Shown piece after piece: positions 1 through 6,258 of a stretch of 13,929 nucleotides of DNA (the stretch's first letter is position 1; each line of letters opens with the position of its first letter). The notes beneath the pieces were generated by a model. That model saw only the letters and a list, made by a program, of their open reading frames with translations, searched no databases and was not told the origin of the DNA. Source of the DNA: Haemophilus sp. Lineage in GTDB: Bacteria; Pseudomonadota; Gammaproteobacteria; Enterobacterales; Pasteurellaceae. The stretch covers positions 1 to 13,929 of the forward strand of contig JAHZCF010000113.1 in the NCBI GenBank assembly GCA_019423005.1, written 5' to 3'. The translations under genes were made by a program, and so were the position numbers.

Positions 1-718
1 GAATGTAATTTAATAAGAAGCTTAAGGTTGCCCATAAAATCGCATATTGCACACCCGCTACGTCCAACAAAATCCAAGTTGTGACACCAGTCAACAAACT
101 AATCACCGTTTTCACACCAAGATAACTAATTACACCATCTAAAATACGATCAATATGATGTTCTTCCGCGACAACATCATGTTCATTGTCACTTAAAACT
201 AAAGCAAGTTTATGCTTCATAGTTGGTGCTTCAAGTAGCATAAAAATCACCGCTAAGATCAATACAAAAACATTCGTCACCACGCCAGAAAAGTTTAATA
301 ATAAACGGCTCACAAAGTTCATGATCACACTTGGATCAAAATGCTCCATAATGGCTTCGCGAGAAATCACAATCGGCAATTTCAGTTTTTGAGCCAACGC
401 CATGACGTCATTTATACGCTCCGAAAGCAGCACTTTATATTGCGGAATCGAGCGTGTAAATTCTTGCACACTGCTGTTAATTAATCCCGCCAAGAAAAAG
501 AATACAATTAAAATCAAGATAAACAACAAGGCAATAGCAATACCATGAGGTACTTTGCGTTGCGTCATCGCTTTAATCACTGGCAAACAAATAATGGCGA
601 TGAATAATGCCAATAAAAAAGGCACGACAATCTCTGCTGCCAATTTAATTCCCGCAAACACAATCACTAAAGCCGCCATAGCGACTACAGTGCGGTTAAA
701 ATTTACGTTTTTTTCCAC
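1..718 (-). CDS. AI-2E/PerM family membrane permease, C-terminal part missing
   Basis: About 239 codons are visible before the reading frame runs off the left edge of the window. The protein begins MEKNVNFNRTVVAMAALVIV and has hydrophobic segments at about residues 10-30, 33-45 and 58-80, then a soluble stretch of about 70 residues (SSVQEFTRSIPQYKVLL onward), then further hydrophobic segments. This matches the AI-2E transporter (UPF0118, YdiK/TqsA/PerM) family of inner-membrane proteins of about 350 residues; the substrate cannot be read from sequence. I chose the GTG start at 718 because it shares its G with the glnB TAG stop (TAGTG) and has GAGGAAG about 10 bases upstream inside glnB. It is therefore probably translated by coupling to glnB. 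A near-uptake signal (CAGTGCGGT, one mismatch) lies at 690-698. The family is confident, the function is not. Confidence 0.85.
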   Translation of the reverse strand, partial: MEKNVNFNRTVVAMAALVIVFAGIKLAAEIVVPFLLALFIAIICLPVIKAMTQRKVPHGIAIALLFILILIVFFFLAGLINSSVQEFTRSIPQYKVLLSERINDVMALAQKLKLPIVISREAIMEHFDPSVIMNFVSRLLLNFSGVVTNVFVLILAVIFMLLEAPTMKHKLALVLSDNEHDVVAEEHHIDRILDGVISYLGVKTVISLLTGVTTWILLDVAGVQYAILWATLSFLLNYI

Positions 719-1056
719 TAAATGGCTTCCTCATTTTCTTCGCCTGTACGAACACGTATTACACGTTCTACATCATAAACAAAGATCTTCCCATCACCGA
801 TTTTCCCTGTTTGGCAAGTTTCAACAATGGTTTCAAGACATTGTTCAAGTAAATCATCCGGCACGACAATTTCCATTTTCACTTTAGGTAGAAAATCCAC
901 CATATATTCCGCACCGCGATAAAGCTCTGTATGCCCTTTTTGACGACCAAAACCACGAACTTCAGTTACTGTCATGCCACTGATACCGATATCAGATAAA
1001 TTTTCACGCACATCGTCTAATTTAAATGGCTTAATAATGGCTTCGATTTTTTTCAT
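718..1056 (-). CDS. glnB: Nitrogen regulatory protein P-II (GlnB)
   Basis: A 112-residue PII signal protein, the usual family length and nearly collinear with E. coli GlnB from MKKIEAIIKPFKLDDVRE to the RVRTGEENEEAI tail. PII is a trimeric cytoplasmic sensor of 2-oxoglutarate and ATP/ADP. In enterobacteria it is uridylylated by GlnD and controls GlnE and NtrB. The T-loop (about residues 37-55) contains RQKGHTELYRGAEY, and the target tyrosine is at residue 51. The C-terminal signature QTGKIGDGKIFV is intact. I start at the ATG at 1056 rather than a GTG seven codons upstream, because homologs begin at MKKIEAI and TGGAGAAA lies 6-12 bases before this ATG. That ribosome site is inside the last codons of mog, one base separates the mog stop from this ATG, and the permease overlaps the 3' end. 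The three genes look like one coupled operon. No amtB neighbour is visible, so I call GlnB rather than GlnK. Confidence 0.96.
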   Translation of the reverse strand: MKKIEAIIKPFKLDDVRENLSDIGISGMTVTEVRGFGRQKGHTELYRGAEYMVDFLPKVKMEIVVPDDLLEQCLETIVETCQTGKIGDGKIFVYDVERVIRVRTGEENEEAI

Positions 1057-1057
1057 C

Positions 1058-1651
1058 TTATTTCTCCAAATTTTCACGGCGTGCGGCTTTCGGGCGGAAG
1101 CTTGTAATCACTTCAGGTTTGGTATCAATATAAATACCGTCGATTAATTGCAAACAGTAAGGCACCGCACTAAAAATCCCTTTTACTAAGACTTTACCTT
1201 GCTCATCTTTCACGCCTTCTAAGGTTTCTTTGATGGCTTTTGGCTGACCCGGTAAGTTCAAGATTAGGCTATTTTTACGAATCACACCAACTTGACGAGA
1301 TAAAATCGCTGTTGGTACAAAATGTAAACTCACTTGACGCATTTGTTCGCCAAATCCTGGCATTTCACGATCGGCTACCGCTAACGTAGCATCAGGTGTC
1401 ACATCACGTTTTGCCGGACCTGTACCGCCCGTTGTGAGCACTAAATGACAATGGTACTCATCCACTAATTCTTTCAAGGTTTGTTCGATTAATGGCTGCT
1501 CGTCTGGAATTAATCGCGTTTCCACTGCAAAAGGGTCTACCAACGCTTGCTCTAACCATTGTTGTAATTCGGGAATCCCTTGATCTTGATACACACCACT
1601 TGATGCACGATCTGACACTGAAACCAAACCAATTTTTAAAAGTGCGGTCAT
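1058..1651 (-). CDS. mog: Molybdopterin adenylyltransferase Mog
   Basis: A 197-residue MoaB/Mog-family protein that begins MTALLKIGLVSVSDRASSGV. In the known pathway Mog adenylylates molybdopterin in the cytoplasm ahead of molybdate insertion. Visible signatures are the family core TTGGTGPAKRDVTPDAT (about residues 73-89), the EMPGFGEQMR segment and LNLPGQPKAIKETL. Length and ends match E. coli Mog (195). I start at 1651 because GAGGAAAAAA sits directly upstream and homologs begin MTALLKIG. In-frame starts at 1663 (ATG) and 1675 (TTG) would add only a basic MRIKMRKK-like extension and place the ribosome site inside the gene. Codons 2-5 are encoded by an uptake signal sequence. It is the first gene of the mog-glnB-permease operon, separated from glnB by one base. 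Enzyme identity is confident; a moaB-like role is unlikely at this length. Confidence 0.95.
   Translation of the reverse strand: MTALLKIGLVSVSDRASSGVYQDQGIPELQQWLEQALVDPFAVETRLIPDEQPLIEQTLKELVDEYHCHLVLTTGGTGPAKRDVTPDATLAVADREMPGFGEQMRQVSLHFVPTAILSRQVGVIRKNSLILNLPGQPKAIKETLEGVKDEQGKVLVKGIFSAVPYCLQLIDGIYIDTKPEVITSFRPKAARRENLEK
1640..1648 (+). repeat. DNA uptake signal sequence core, within mog
   Basis: A perfect AAGTGCGGT, the Hin-type uptake core used by Haemophilus competence machinery, in the context TTAAAAGTGCGGTCATTTTT. It overlaps the mog start codon and, read on the minus strand, encodes T-A-L-L at residues 2-5 of Mog. Confidence 0.93.
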
Positions 1652-1686
1652 TTTTTTCCTCATTTTTATACGCAATACACAGCGTC

Positions 1687-1715
1687 ATTCTACCCTATTT
1701 TCTCTTTTACCAAAG
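1687..1715 (-). promoter_or_regulatory. Possible mog operon promoter (weak)
   Basis: On the minus strand a TAGAAT hexamer (1687-1692, five of six to TATAAT) lies 36 bases ahead of the mog start. The hexamer 17 bases further up (CTTTGG, 1710-1715) is a poor -35. This is the only space between mog and the clpB terminator, so a promoter for mog-glnB-permease is expected here, but the match is modest. Confidence 0.3.
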
Positions 1716-1718
1716 CAT

Positions 1719-1759
1719 AAAAAAGCCATTTAGCTTTCACTAAATGGCTTTTTATTTTA
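1719..1759 (-). terminator. Intrinsic terminator after clpB
   Basis: A 14-bp inverted repeat (1720-1733 with 1740-1753, arms containing AGCCATTTAG and CTAAATGGCT) encloses a six-base loop. On the minus strand the stem is followed by a run of T, as expected for an intrinsic terminator starting 10 bases after the clpB stop. A-runs and T-runs flank it on both sides, so it could work in either direction, but no plus-strand gene needs it. Confidence 0.9.
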
Positions 1760-1763
1760 CACA

Positions 1764-4334
1764 TTATTGTCTGGCTTGAACTTTGCCATCTACATAATCA
1801 ATTGTGACTACTTTGCCTGGTAATAATTGACCAGATAGAACTTGTTGTGCCAAGCTGTTTTCGATCTCTTGTTGGATTGCACGTTTTAATGGACGCGCCC
1901 CATAAATTGGGTCGTAACCCACTTCACCAATGAAATCTAATAACGCTTCAGTAAACACTAATTCGTAACCACGAGTTTCCATACGTTTTGCTAAGCGTTC
2001 TAATTGAATACTTGCAATTGCACGGATATTTTCTTTATCAAGTGGATGGAATACCACAGTTTCGTCAATACGGTTGATAAATTCCGGACGGAAATGTTGG
2101 CTCACCACTGACATCACTAAGGCCTTCATTTCGCCATAGCTTTCGTTTTTGCTACCTTGGATTAAATCAGAACCCAAGTTAGAGGTCATAATCACCACGG
2201 TGTTACGGAAGTCTACCGTACGGCCTTGACCATCGGTTAAACGACCATCATCCAACACTTGTAATAAGATGTTGAATACATCCGCATGTGCTTTTTCCAC
2301 TTCATCAAGCAAAATCACCGAATATGGACGACGACGTACTGCTTCGGTTAAGTAACCCCCTTCTTCATAGCCTACGTAGCCTGGAGGTGCACCGACTAAA
2401 CGAGATACGCTGTGTTTTTCCATAAACTCTGACATATCAATACGCACCATCGCATCTTCGCTGTCAAAGAGGAATTTCGCCAAGGTTTTGCAAAGCTCAG
2501 TTTTACCTACACCAGTTGGACCTAAGAATAAGAAAGAACCAATTGGGCGGTTAGGATCAGAAAGCCCTGCACGGCTACGACGAATTGCGTTCGCGACGGC
2601 ATCAACTGCTTCTTCTTGACCGATCACACGTTTGTGCAATTCTTCTTCCATACGTAAGAGTTTTTCTTTCTCACCTTCCATCATTTTAGAAACTGGAATG
2701 CCTGTTGCTTTAGAAAGCACTTCCGCAATTTCTTCATCAGTCACACGATAGCGCAATAAGGTCATTTCTTTGCCTTCACCAGTTTCAGCGGCAGCAAGTT
2801 GTTTTTCCAATTCTGGAATACGACCGTATTGAAGCTCAGACATTTTACTTAAATCGCCAGCACGACGCGCTTGTTCCATTTCAGTTTTCGCTGCATCTAA
2901 CTCTTGTTTGATGTGTTGTGAACCTGAAAGGGTCGCTTTTTCTGATTTCCAAACTTCTTCAAGTTCAGCATATTCACGTTCTTTATCAGCAAGCTCTTTT
3001 TCTAACATATCTAAACGCTTACGGCTTGCTTCGTCTTCTTCTTTTTGTAATGCCTGTTGTTCCAATTTTAATTGGATAATACGGCGTTCAAGACGATCAA
3101 GCGGCTCTGGTTTAGAGTCAATTTCCATACGGATGCTTGAAGCAGCCTCATCGATTAAGTCGATGGCTTTATCCGGCAATTGACGATCGGAAATATAACG
3201 ATGTGAAAGTGTTGCCGCTGCCACGATTGCTGGGTCAGTAATATCTACATGGTGATGGATCTCATAACGCTCTTTCAAACCACGTAAGATCGCAATGGTA
3301 TCTTCTACACTTGGTTCATCTACAAAGACTTTTTGGAAACGGCGCTCAAGTGCTGCATCTTTCTCGATATATTGGCGATATTCGTCTAATGTGGTCGCAC
3401 CCACACAGTGTAATTCACCACGTGCTAGACTTGGTTTTAATAAGTTACCTGCATCCATCGCACCGTCAGTTTTACCTGCACCAACCATGGTATGGATTTC
3501 ATCAATAAAGAGGATCACTCGACCTTCTTCTTTTGCAAGTTCATTTAATACCGCTTTTAAACGTTCTTCAAATTCACCACGATATTTAGCACCTGCAATC
3601 AAGGCACCCATATCTAAAGAAAGGACACGTTTGTTTTTCAAGCCTTCCGGTACTTCACCATTGACAATACGTTGTGCCAAACCTTCTACAATAGCGGTTT
3701 TACCTACACCAGGCTCACCAATTAATACAGGGTTGTTTTTGGTACGACGTTGTAATACTTGAATCGCTCGACGAATTTCTTCATCACGACCAATAACGGG
3801 GTCAAGTTTGCCACTTTCAGCACGAGCTGTTAAATCAATTGTATATTTTTCAAGAGCTTGTCTGCTTTCTTCTGCATTTTGATCGTTCACGCTTTGTCCT
3901 CCACGAATATGTTGGATCGCTTGTAGAATTTGTTCTTTTTTCGCACCACATTTTTTCAAAATGTCATTTAATGCGCCTCGCTCTTCAAGCGCAGCTAATA
4001 AGAACAACTCACTGGAAATAAATTTATCTTGTTTTTGTTGAGCTAATTTGTCACATAAATTCAATAAGTTAAGTAATTGACGGGAAATTTGCACATCTCC
4101 GCCATTACCCGACACTTGTGGCAATTTATTCAATTCGGCGTTTAATTCATTACGCAATAACGCCACATTCACGCCACTGGTCGTTAAAATTGGTGCAATT
4201 GAACCGTCTTGTTGATTTAAAAGTGCGGTCAATAAATGCACTGGTTCGATAAACTGATTATCTTTACCTAGCGCCAATGATTGTGCTTCACTGAGTGCTT
4301 GTTGGAATTTTGTGGTAAATTTTTCAATATTCAT
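1764..4334 (-). CDS. clpB: ATP-dependent chaperone ClpB
   Basis: An 856-residue AAA+ disaggregase, essentially collinear with E. coli ClpB (857). The hexamer threads aggregated proteins through its pore, working with DnaK/DnaJ/GrpE in the cytoplasm. Order of parts: N-terminal substrate domain (about 1-145); first AAA+ domain with Walker A GEPGVGKT at 206-213, Walker B VILFIDE and pore motif GAKYRGEFEERL; the long coiled-coil middle domain (about 400-520, rich in K/E/Q heptads) that contacts DnaK; second AAA+ domain with Walker A GPTGVGKT near 605, Walker B VILLDE and pore motif GYVGYEEGG; C-terminal domain ending YVDGKVQARQ. No IGL/IGF ClpP-binding loop is expected or seen. The start at 4334 matches homologs; AGGAG lies about 12 bases upstream, slightly far. 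A sigma32-like promoter precedes it and a hairpin terminator follows. In E. coli clpB follows pgeF; here it sits beyond ssrS-fau. Confidence 0.98.
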   Translation of the reverse strand: MNIEKFTTKFQQALSEAQSLALGKDNQFIEPVHLLTALLNQQDGSIAPILTTSGVNVALLRNELNAELNKLPQVSGNGGDVQISRQLLNLLNLCDKLAQQKQDKFISSELFLLAALEERGALNDILKKCGAKKEQILQAIQHIRGGQSVNDQNAEESRQALEKYTIDLTARAESGKLDPVIGRDEEIRRAIQVLQRRTKNNPVLIGEPGVGKTAIVEGLAQRIVNGEVPEGLKNKRVLSLDMGALIAGAKYRGEFEERLKAVLNELAKEEGRVILFIDEIHTMVGAGKTDGAMDAGNLLKPSLARGELHCVGATTLDEYRQYIEKDAALERRFQKVFVDEPSVEDTIAILRGLKERYEIHHHVDITDPAIVAAATLSHRYISDRQLPDKAIDLIDEAASSIRMEIDSKPEPLDRLERRIIQLKLEQQALQKEEDEASRKRLDMLEKELADKEREYAELEEVWKSEKATLSGSQHIKQELDAAKTEMEQARRAGDLSKMSELQYGRIPELEKQLAAAETGEGKEMTLLRYRVTDEEIAEVLSKATGIPVSKMMEGEKEKLLRMEEELHKRVIGQEEAVDAVANAIRRSRAGLSDPNRPIGSFLFLGPTGVGKTELCKTLAKFLFDSEDAMVRIDMSEFMEKHSVSRLVGAPPGYVGYEEGGYLTEAVRRRPYSVILLDEVEKAHADVFNILLQVLDDGRLTDGQGRTVDFRNTVVIMTSNLGSDLIQGSKNESYGEMKALVMSVVSQHFRPEFINRIDETVVFHPLDKENIRAIASIQLERLAKRMETRGYELVFTEALLDFIGEVGYDPIYGARPLKRAIQQEIENSLAQQVLSGQLLPGKVVTIDYVDGKVQARQ
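3888..3902 (-). promoter_or_regulatory. Internal ribosome binding site and GTG start within clpB (short ClpB form)
   Basis: Read on the minus strand, a perfect GGAGG (3898-3902) is followed seven bases later by GTG (3888-3890), which is in-frame codon 149 of clpB. In E. coli a short ClpB lacking the N-terminal domain is known to start at Val149. The same residue number, a start-competent valine codon and a stronger Shine-Dalgarno than that of the full-length start all point to dual translation here. Confidence 0.8.
4221..4229 (+). repeat. DNA uptake signal sequence core, within clpB
   Basis: A perfect AAGTGCGGT followed by CAATAAAT. On the coding strand it supplies the T-A-L-L of LLTALLN, about residues 34-40 of the ClpB N-terminal domain. 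Confidence 0.92.
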
Positions 4335-4387
4335 ATGCTTATCTTCTCCTGATTAAATTCTTGGGGTCATCCCCTTTACGAGTAATT

Positions 4388-4415
4388 AAATAAGACCCTT
4401 TTTTGGTATTTCAAG
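4388..4415 (-). promoter_or_regulatory. Candidate sigma32 (heat-shock) promoter of clpB
   Basis: On the minus strand CTTGAAA (4409-4415) is an exact match to the sigma32 -35 core. After 13 bases it is followed by TCTTATTT (4388-4395), a poor match to the C-rich -10 CCCCATNT. Position 50-80 bases before clpB, and clpB being a classic sigma32 target, support the call. The weak -10 keeps it a candidate. Confidence 0.5.
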
Positions 4416-4443
4416 AGAAAAAATCGACAATTTTTAATTTTTT

Positions 4444-4467
4444 CTATCAAATTTTATTTCTTGATAG
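4444..4467. repeat. Inverted repeat between fau and clpB
   Basis: CTATCAA (4444-4450) and TTGATAG (4461-4467) form a 7-bp stem with a 10-base loop directly after the fau stop. On the fau strand it is followed by A-residues, not T-residues, so it is not a standard terminator. It may stabilise the fau 3' end or have no role. Confidence 0.45.
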
Positions 4468-4469
4468 GT

Positions 4470-5042
4470 TTAAGCAACTAAGATTTGATGAAGTGGCACG
4501 TCCCACGCTTCTGTTGGAAGCTGTTCGACTTGCTGACATTGATGGGCTAATCCCACAGGAATAAAAGAAGAATTTTGCCAATTTTGTAAGGTGCGATCAT
4601 AAAAACCACCGCCCATGCCTAGACGGTTTCCTTGTTTATCAAACGCGACGAGTGGCGTAAAAAGAATATCTAATTCATCCAAAGGTAATATATTTTGCAC
4701 ATTGAGTTTTGGCTCCCAAATGCCAAATTTATTTTTCAGCATTGGTGTATCTGGTAAATAACGCAAGAACAAAAGATGGTTAGGATTGAAAGGGTGCAAT
4801 ACCGGCAAATAAACGTGCTTATCTTGTGCCCAAAGGGTTTTGATAAGTTTATCCGTGGAGATTTCACCATCAAAGGAAACATACAAGGCAATATGCTGCG
4901 CATTTCGTTCTTCAATTAATGCAAGTGCTTGTTGAGTGATGGAGTCTTCCGCCTGTTGCTGCTGAAGTGCGGTCAAATTTGCTCGTGTTTTACGAATTTG
5001 TTGACGGAGTTGATTGCGAAGCGTTTGCTGTGTTGATTTCAT
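4470..5042 (-). CDS. fau: 5-formyltetrahydrofolate cyclo-ligase
   Basis: A 190-residue protein of the 5-FTHF cyclo-ligase family (E. coli YgfA/Fau). It is the cytoplasmic enzyme converting 5-formyl-THF to 5,10-methenyl-THF with ATP. Recognisable parts are YVSFDGEISTDKLI, VYLPVLHPF, FGIWEPKL, LVAFDKQGNRLGMGGGFYDR (the glycine-rich nucleotide and substrate loop) and PVGLAHQCQQVEQLP. The frame is open back to 5138, but the upstream 32 codons are 6S RNA sequence, so I start at the ATG at 5042 (MKSTQQTLRNQLRQQIRKTR). No good Shine-Dalgarno precedes this ATG, so translation may be weak or depend on processing of the 6S precursor. It lies 29 bases after the predicted 6S 3' end, the ssrS-fau arrangement known from E. 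coli. It links metabolically with glyA, whose side reaction makes 5-formyl-THF. Confidence 0.93.
   Translation of the reverse strand: MKSTQQTLRNQLRQQIRKTRANLTALQQQQAEDSITQQALALIEERNAQHIALYVSFDGEISTDKLIKTLWAQDKHVYLPVLHPFNPNHLLFLRYLPDTPMLKNKFGIWEPKLNVQNILPLDELDILFTPLVAFDKQGNRLGMGGGFYDRTLQNWQNSSFIPVGLAHQCQQVEQLPTEAWDVPLHQILVA
4965..4973 (+). repeat. DNA uptake signal sequence core, within fau
   Basis: A perfect AAGTGCGGT followed by CAAATTT, the AT-rich extension typical of Hin-type uptake signals. On the coding strand it encodes the T-A-L of NLTALQQ near the Fau N-terminus. Confidence 0.92.
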
Positions 5043-5070
5043 TCGATTGGAAAGAATGGATTTAAGAGAA

Positions 5071-5265
5071 AGGTCCCAGAGTGCCGCTACGAGTAGTAGT
5101 CCTTGAACCCGACGGTCCAAGGAAACCGGTAAGGCCATTTTTAGGTTTCTTTAGTCCAATGACAAAGTCAAAGGTCAAGCCTACACACCAATGGCAGGAA
5201 ACCGATTTATAAAGTTCTAAGTATCGGCTCAGGGACATAACCCATCCACGAACACCCCAGGAAAT
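5071..5265 (-). ncRNA. ssrS: 6S RNA
   Basis: About 195 bases closely resemble the E. coli 6S RNA (184 nt), which binds sigma70 RNA polymerase as a promoter mimic in stationary phase. The 5' part reads ATTTCCTGGGGTGTTCG and then GTCCCTGAGCCGATAC, against E. coli ATTTCTCTGAGATGTTCG and GTCCCCTGAGCCGATAT. The 3' part GGGTTCAAGG then GTAGCGGCACTCTGGGACC matches E. coli GGGTTCAAGG then GCGGCATCTCGGAG. CCTGGGGTG near the 5' end pairs with CACTCTGGG near the 3' end (nine pairs with G-U), closing the terminal stem. The conserved CTGAGCCGAT marks the central bubble, where product RNA should begin near 5223 on the opposite strand. Exact ends are inferred by alignment from memory. The gene directly precedes fau, as in E. 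coli. Confidence 0.93.
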
Positions 5266-5273
5266 CTTTTAAA

Positions 5274-5302
5274 TTTATACTAGCTCAATTTGATTAGTTT
5301 GA
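5274..5302 (-). promoter_or_regulatory. Likely ssrS promoter
   Basis: On the minus strand TATAAA (5274-5279) lies eight bases before the inferred 6S 5' end, a good -10. The hexamer 17 bases up (TCAAAC, 5297-5302) is a poor -35. A GCTAGT direct repeat sits at both elements, 24 bases apart. Position supports the -10 well; the -35 is uncertain. Confidence 0.5.
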
Positions 5303-5313
5303 CTAGCCTTTAT

Positions 5314-5354
5314 TTGAATAATTTTGCTTATTCAAGCTCGTCCCACAAGGGACG
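5314..5354 (-). terminator. Two hairpins after bamD, possible terminator
   Basis: Just after the bamD stop, CGTCCC/GGGACG (5339-5354, four-base loop) is followed by TTGAATAA/TTATTCAA (5314-5335, six-base loop). Neither is followed by a clear T-run on the bamD strand, so a standard intrinsic terminator is not shown. They may end bamD transcription with help from Rho or protect its 3' end ahead of ssrS. Confidence 0.45.
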
Positions 5355-5357
5355 GGA

Positions 5358-6149
5358 TTATTTTTTAACCGGTTGAATTAAATCAGACTCTTCTGGTTTT
5401 TTCACATCCGCAAATTGTTTATCTTTATTTGCATCGATGACTTGTTGAGTTTGACTTGCTAATTGTTGTAAACCCATTTTCTCGTATGCTTCTTTCATTA
5501 AGAATAAACCTTCGTAAGTTGCTTTTGCATCCGGATATTGTTGCAACATACCTACTACACGATTTGATACTGCGACCCACGCATCACGTTTTGCATAGAA
5601 TTTCGCAATTTCTAATTCATGACGTGCTAATGAGTCTTTAATATACGCCATACGTGCCACAGCATCTTGTGAATATGGGCTATTTGGGAACGCACGCACT
5701 AAGCTTTGGAAGTTTGAAAACGCGGTTTTCATTGATGTTGTTTCACGCGTTGCACGATCGATACCAAAGAAATCTTGAATCATGTTATCGGCCGTTGCTA
5801 AGTTTGTTAAACCCGCCATATACACTGCATAGTCACGGTTTGGACTTTGTGGGAATTGCTGTAAGAAGTTATCTACGGTAACCAACGTTGCTGTGTAATC
5901 TTGTGTTTTATAGTTTGCATAAATTAAATCAAGCATTGCTTGTTCTTGGTAAGTACTACCAGGGAAACGCTCTGTCGCTGCTTTTAAATAACGAATCGAG
6001 TCAGAATAACTTCCTTCTTGTAATGCAGCCGCGCCTTTTGCATAAAGCTCATCAACAGAAGCTTGCTCCACTTCTTTATTACCACTGCTACAAGCTGCAA
6101 TAGCGAATGAGGTAAGTGCAATAAGCACGAGAGATTTTATTTTACGCAT
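5358..6149 (-). CDS. bamD: Outer membrane protein assembly factor BamD
   Basis: A 263-residue lipoprotein of the BamD (YfiO/ComL) family, the essential lipoprotein of the BAM complex that inserts beta-barrel proteins into the outer membrane with BamA. The first 19 residues form a lipoprotein signal (MRKIKSL, hydrophobic core, lipobox IAAC) with the lipidated cysteine at 20. Serines follow, not aspartate, so outer-membrane sorting is expected. The rest is TPR-like: DELYAKGAAALQEGSYSDSI, AMLDLIYANYKTQDYTATL, the family segment DFFGIDRATRETTSMKTAFSNF, and PYSQDAVARMAYIKDSLARHELEIAKFY. The start at 6149 is chosen because it opens the signal peptide and has AGGAAAAAAG upstream; the frame is open ten codons further, which would bury the signal. 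It is divergent from rluD, as in E. coli. In Neisseria the homolog was named ComL for a competence phenotype. Confidence 0.97.
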   Translation of the reverse strand: MRKIKSLVLIALTSFAIAACSSGNKEVEQASVDELYAKGAAALQEGSYSDSIRYLKAATERFPGSTYQEQAMLDLIYANYKTQDYTATLVTVDNFLQQFPQSPNRDYAVYMAGLTNLATADNMIQDFFGIDRATRETTSMKTAFSNFQSLVRAFPNSPYSQDAVARMAYIKDSLARHELEIAKFYAKRDAWVAVSNRVVGMLQQYPDAKATYEGLFLMKEAYEKMGLQQLASQTQQVIDANKDKQFADVKKPEESDLIQPVKK

Positions 6150-6202
6150 TCTTTTTTCCTTAATTTTTACGAAAATCAATAAATAAGTTACAATTAACGA
6201 AT

Positions 6203-6231
6203 ATTGTATAGAACATTACACAATAAGCCAA
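6203..6231 (-). promoter_or_regulatory. Sigma70-type promoter of bamD
   Basis: On the minus strand TTGGCT (6226-6231) and TACAAT (6203-6208) are separated by exactly 17 bases. Both hexamers are good matches, and the expected start lies about 45 bases before the bamD ATG. I see no equally good promoter for the divergent rluD in the same 109-bp gap. Confidence 0.65.
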
Positions 6232-6258
6232 CTTTTTAAATTTTTAGATGGATTTTTT

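Noticed and set aside
555..887. Plus-strand 110-codon frame opposite glnB and the permease
   Set aside because: It is the complement of two well-supported genes with low-complexity composition and no start signal.
1492..1743. Plus-strand frame opposite mog, running through the clpB terminator
   Set aside because: Its 3' part encodes the terminator hairpin and its 5' part is antisense to conserved mog; no evidence for a gene.
2908..3762. Plus-strand open frames of 91 and 155 codons opposite clpB
   Set aside because: They are serine/arginine-rich complements of the conserved ClpB coding sequence, with no ribosome site or family likeness.
5043..5138. N-terminal 32-residue extension of the fau protein
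   Set aside because: The DNA is the 3' portion of 6S RNA, and the extension resembles no cyclo-ligase N-terminus. It is an open frame by chance.
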